Below, one piece after another: positions 6,489 to 6,857 of a stretch of DNA of 6,857 nucleotides (within the stretch, counting starts at the first letter, position 1; each line of letters starts with the position of its first letter). Both the position numbers and the translations under genes were made by a program. The notes under the pieces were generated by a model, which was given only the letters and a program-made list of their open reading frames with translations, was not told the origin of the DNA and searched no databases. Location of the stretch: assembly GCA_905202115.1 (NCBI GenBank), contig CAJKQZ010000131.1, forward strand, positions 1 through 6,857, read 5' to 3'. Source of the DNA: an uncultured Prevotellaceae bacterium (GTDB taxonomy: Bacteria > Bacteroidota > Bacteroidia > Bacteroidales > Bacteroidaceae).

Positions 6489-6510
6489 CAGGTATTTCGT
6501 TTTATAGTCA

Positions 6511-6526
6511 AGCAATACGCGTGCCA
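6511..6526 (-). promoter_or_regulatory. Sigma-54 (-24/-12) promoter match upstream of dnaK
   Basis: The minus strand reads TGGCAC (6526-6521), five bases, then TTGCT (6515-6511). This is an exact match to the sigma-54 consensus TGGCAC-N5-TTGCW, with the required 10 bases between the GG and GC elements. It points toward dnaK and would start transcription near 6500, giving a leader of about 60 nt. No good TTTG/TAnnTTTG pair was found in the same interval. By a rough equal-base estimate, a match this exact is expected in under 1% of windows this size. Many Bacteroidetes encode RpoN; use at dnaK here is inference. Confidence 0.6.
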
Positions 6527-6540
6527 AACTCAAAACTGGA

Positions 6541-6857
6541 GGATAATTATATTGTTCTGTCCTGACATAAAACGATAAAGTGACATTATGTCATACGTCA
6601 TCAGCCCTACAGACAGACTTTTCATCCGCAATGCAGACACTATAATCCAAAATGAATTCGACATAAGCGCTATATTTGAACAATAAAACAAATTCAACAG
6701 AAAACTTGCAGGAGAAGATTCCAACTTTATCCGATTTTCCGTATAAATATGTTCAGACAGAAAATAACAGTATTTATCCATGAATCGGCCTTGCCTTTCC
6801 AAAGGGTTTTGCAGACAAAAACGGTCACCGGCCAAGTGCTTGATAATCAACAGGTGT
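6541..6857. other. Noncoding region upstream of dnaK, no convincing gene
   Basis: This 317-bp stretch runs to the window edge. It contains the TGACAT site cluster at 6563-6600 and a TATATTTG box (6671-6678, plus strand) without a matching -33 element. A 106-codon minus-strand frame (6530-6850) and a 32-codon plus-strand frame (6588-6686) are open, but neither resembles a known family and both overlap the site cluster. A divergent gene could begin beyond the right edge. Confidence 0.5.
6563..6600. promoter_or_regulatory. TGACAT/ATGTCA site cluster, candidate enhancer for the sigma-54 promoter
   Basis: A 13-bp dyad TGACATTATGTCA (6581-6593) is flanked by another TGACAT (6563-6568, exactly 18 bp before the dyad's first half) and by a related ACGTCA (6595-6600). 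The dyad centre at 6587 lies about 87 bp upstream of the predicted dnaK start at 6500. Enhancer-binding activators of sigma-54 often bind dyads at such distances. The regulator is not known. Confidence 0.45.

Noticed and set aside
6441..6533. N-terminal extension of DnaK by 31 residues
   Set aside because: The added residues are not part of DnaK, and the ATG at 6440 gives the canonical MGKIIGIDLGTTNS start. The extension overlaps the predicted promoter.
6441..6600. CIRCE/HrcA operator upstream of dnaK
   Set aside because: I looked for TTAGCACTC-N9-GAGTGCTAA or a near match and found none.
6588..6686. 32-codon plus-strand frame (MSYVISPTDRLF...)
   Set aside because: Its ATG is part of the TGACATTATGTCA dyad, there is no upstream promoter match, and the length is compatible with chance.
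6530..6850. 106-codon minus-strand frame upstream of dnaK
   Set aside because: No recognisable domain or family. It runs through the TGACAT cluster and ends four bases from the sigma-54-type promoter; the composition looks like noncoding DNA.
1..6857. Mobile element, CRISPR array, tRNA or rRNA
   Set aside because: No transposase or integrase sequence, no regularly spaced repeats with spacers, and no tRNA or rRNA-like stretch was seen.

Overview
The window looks like part of a chromosome from the Bacteroidales (Prevotella/Bacteroides-like). The evidence is: upstream boxes resembling the Bacteroidetes promoter (TTTG at -33, TAnnTTTG at -7); A-rich start regions without a clear Shine-Dalgarno; a DnaK of typical Bacteroidetes form; and a sugar locus built from an FHS-type permease, a NagB-family protein and a ROK kinase. 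The genus is inferred, not proven. All five convincing genes lie on the minus strand.

Layout, read in the direction of transcription (right to left). (i) 6441-6857 holds no convincing gene. It carries the dnaK control region, including an exact match to the sigma-54 (-24/-12) promoter consensus and a cluster of TGACAT half-sites upstream of it. (ii) dnaK (4518-6440) is complete and ends in a strong hairpin terminator (4445-4491), so it is probably transcribed alone, without grpE or dnaJ. (iii) A small NAD(P)H-dependent FMN reductase-family flavoprotein gene (3781-4338) has its own good promoter match and its own terminator (3641-3673). (iv) A gene-free stretch of about 610 bp (3169-3780) contains a perfect 40-bp palindrome with a third imperfect arm and a T9 run, a second 13-bp inverted repeat, a short dyad and a possible promoter for the next operon. 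(v) A three-gene sugar operon follows: ROK-family sugar kinase (2227-3168), NagB-family sugar-6-phosphate isomerase/deaminase (1460-2188), and an FHS-family sugar permease (167-1426). (vi) A noncoding tail at 1-166 begins with a sequence resembling the right half of the palindromic element at 3420-3486.

The sugar operon reads as uptake of a free (amino) sugar by proton symport, phosphorylation by the ROK kinase, then isomerisation or deamination of the sugar 6-phosphate. No GlcNAc-6-phosphate deacetylase is present here, and the NagB-like protein has Gln where the characterised enzymes have a catalytic Glu, so its substrate should not be assumed to be glucosamine 6-phosphate.

The most notable signals are the sigma-54-type promoter in front of dnaK and the palindromic element that may recur at the left edge. 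I see no CRISPR array, transposase, phage gene, rRNA or tRNA.
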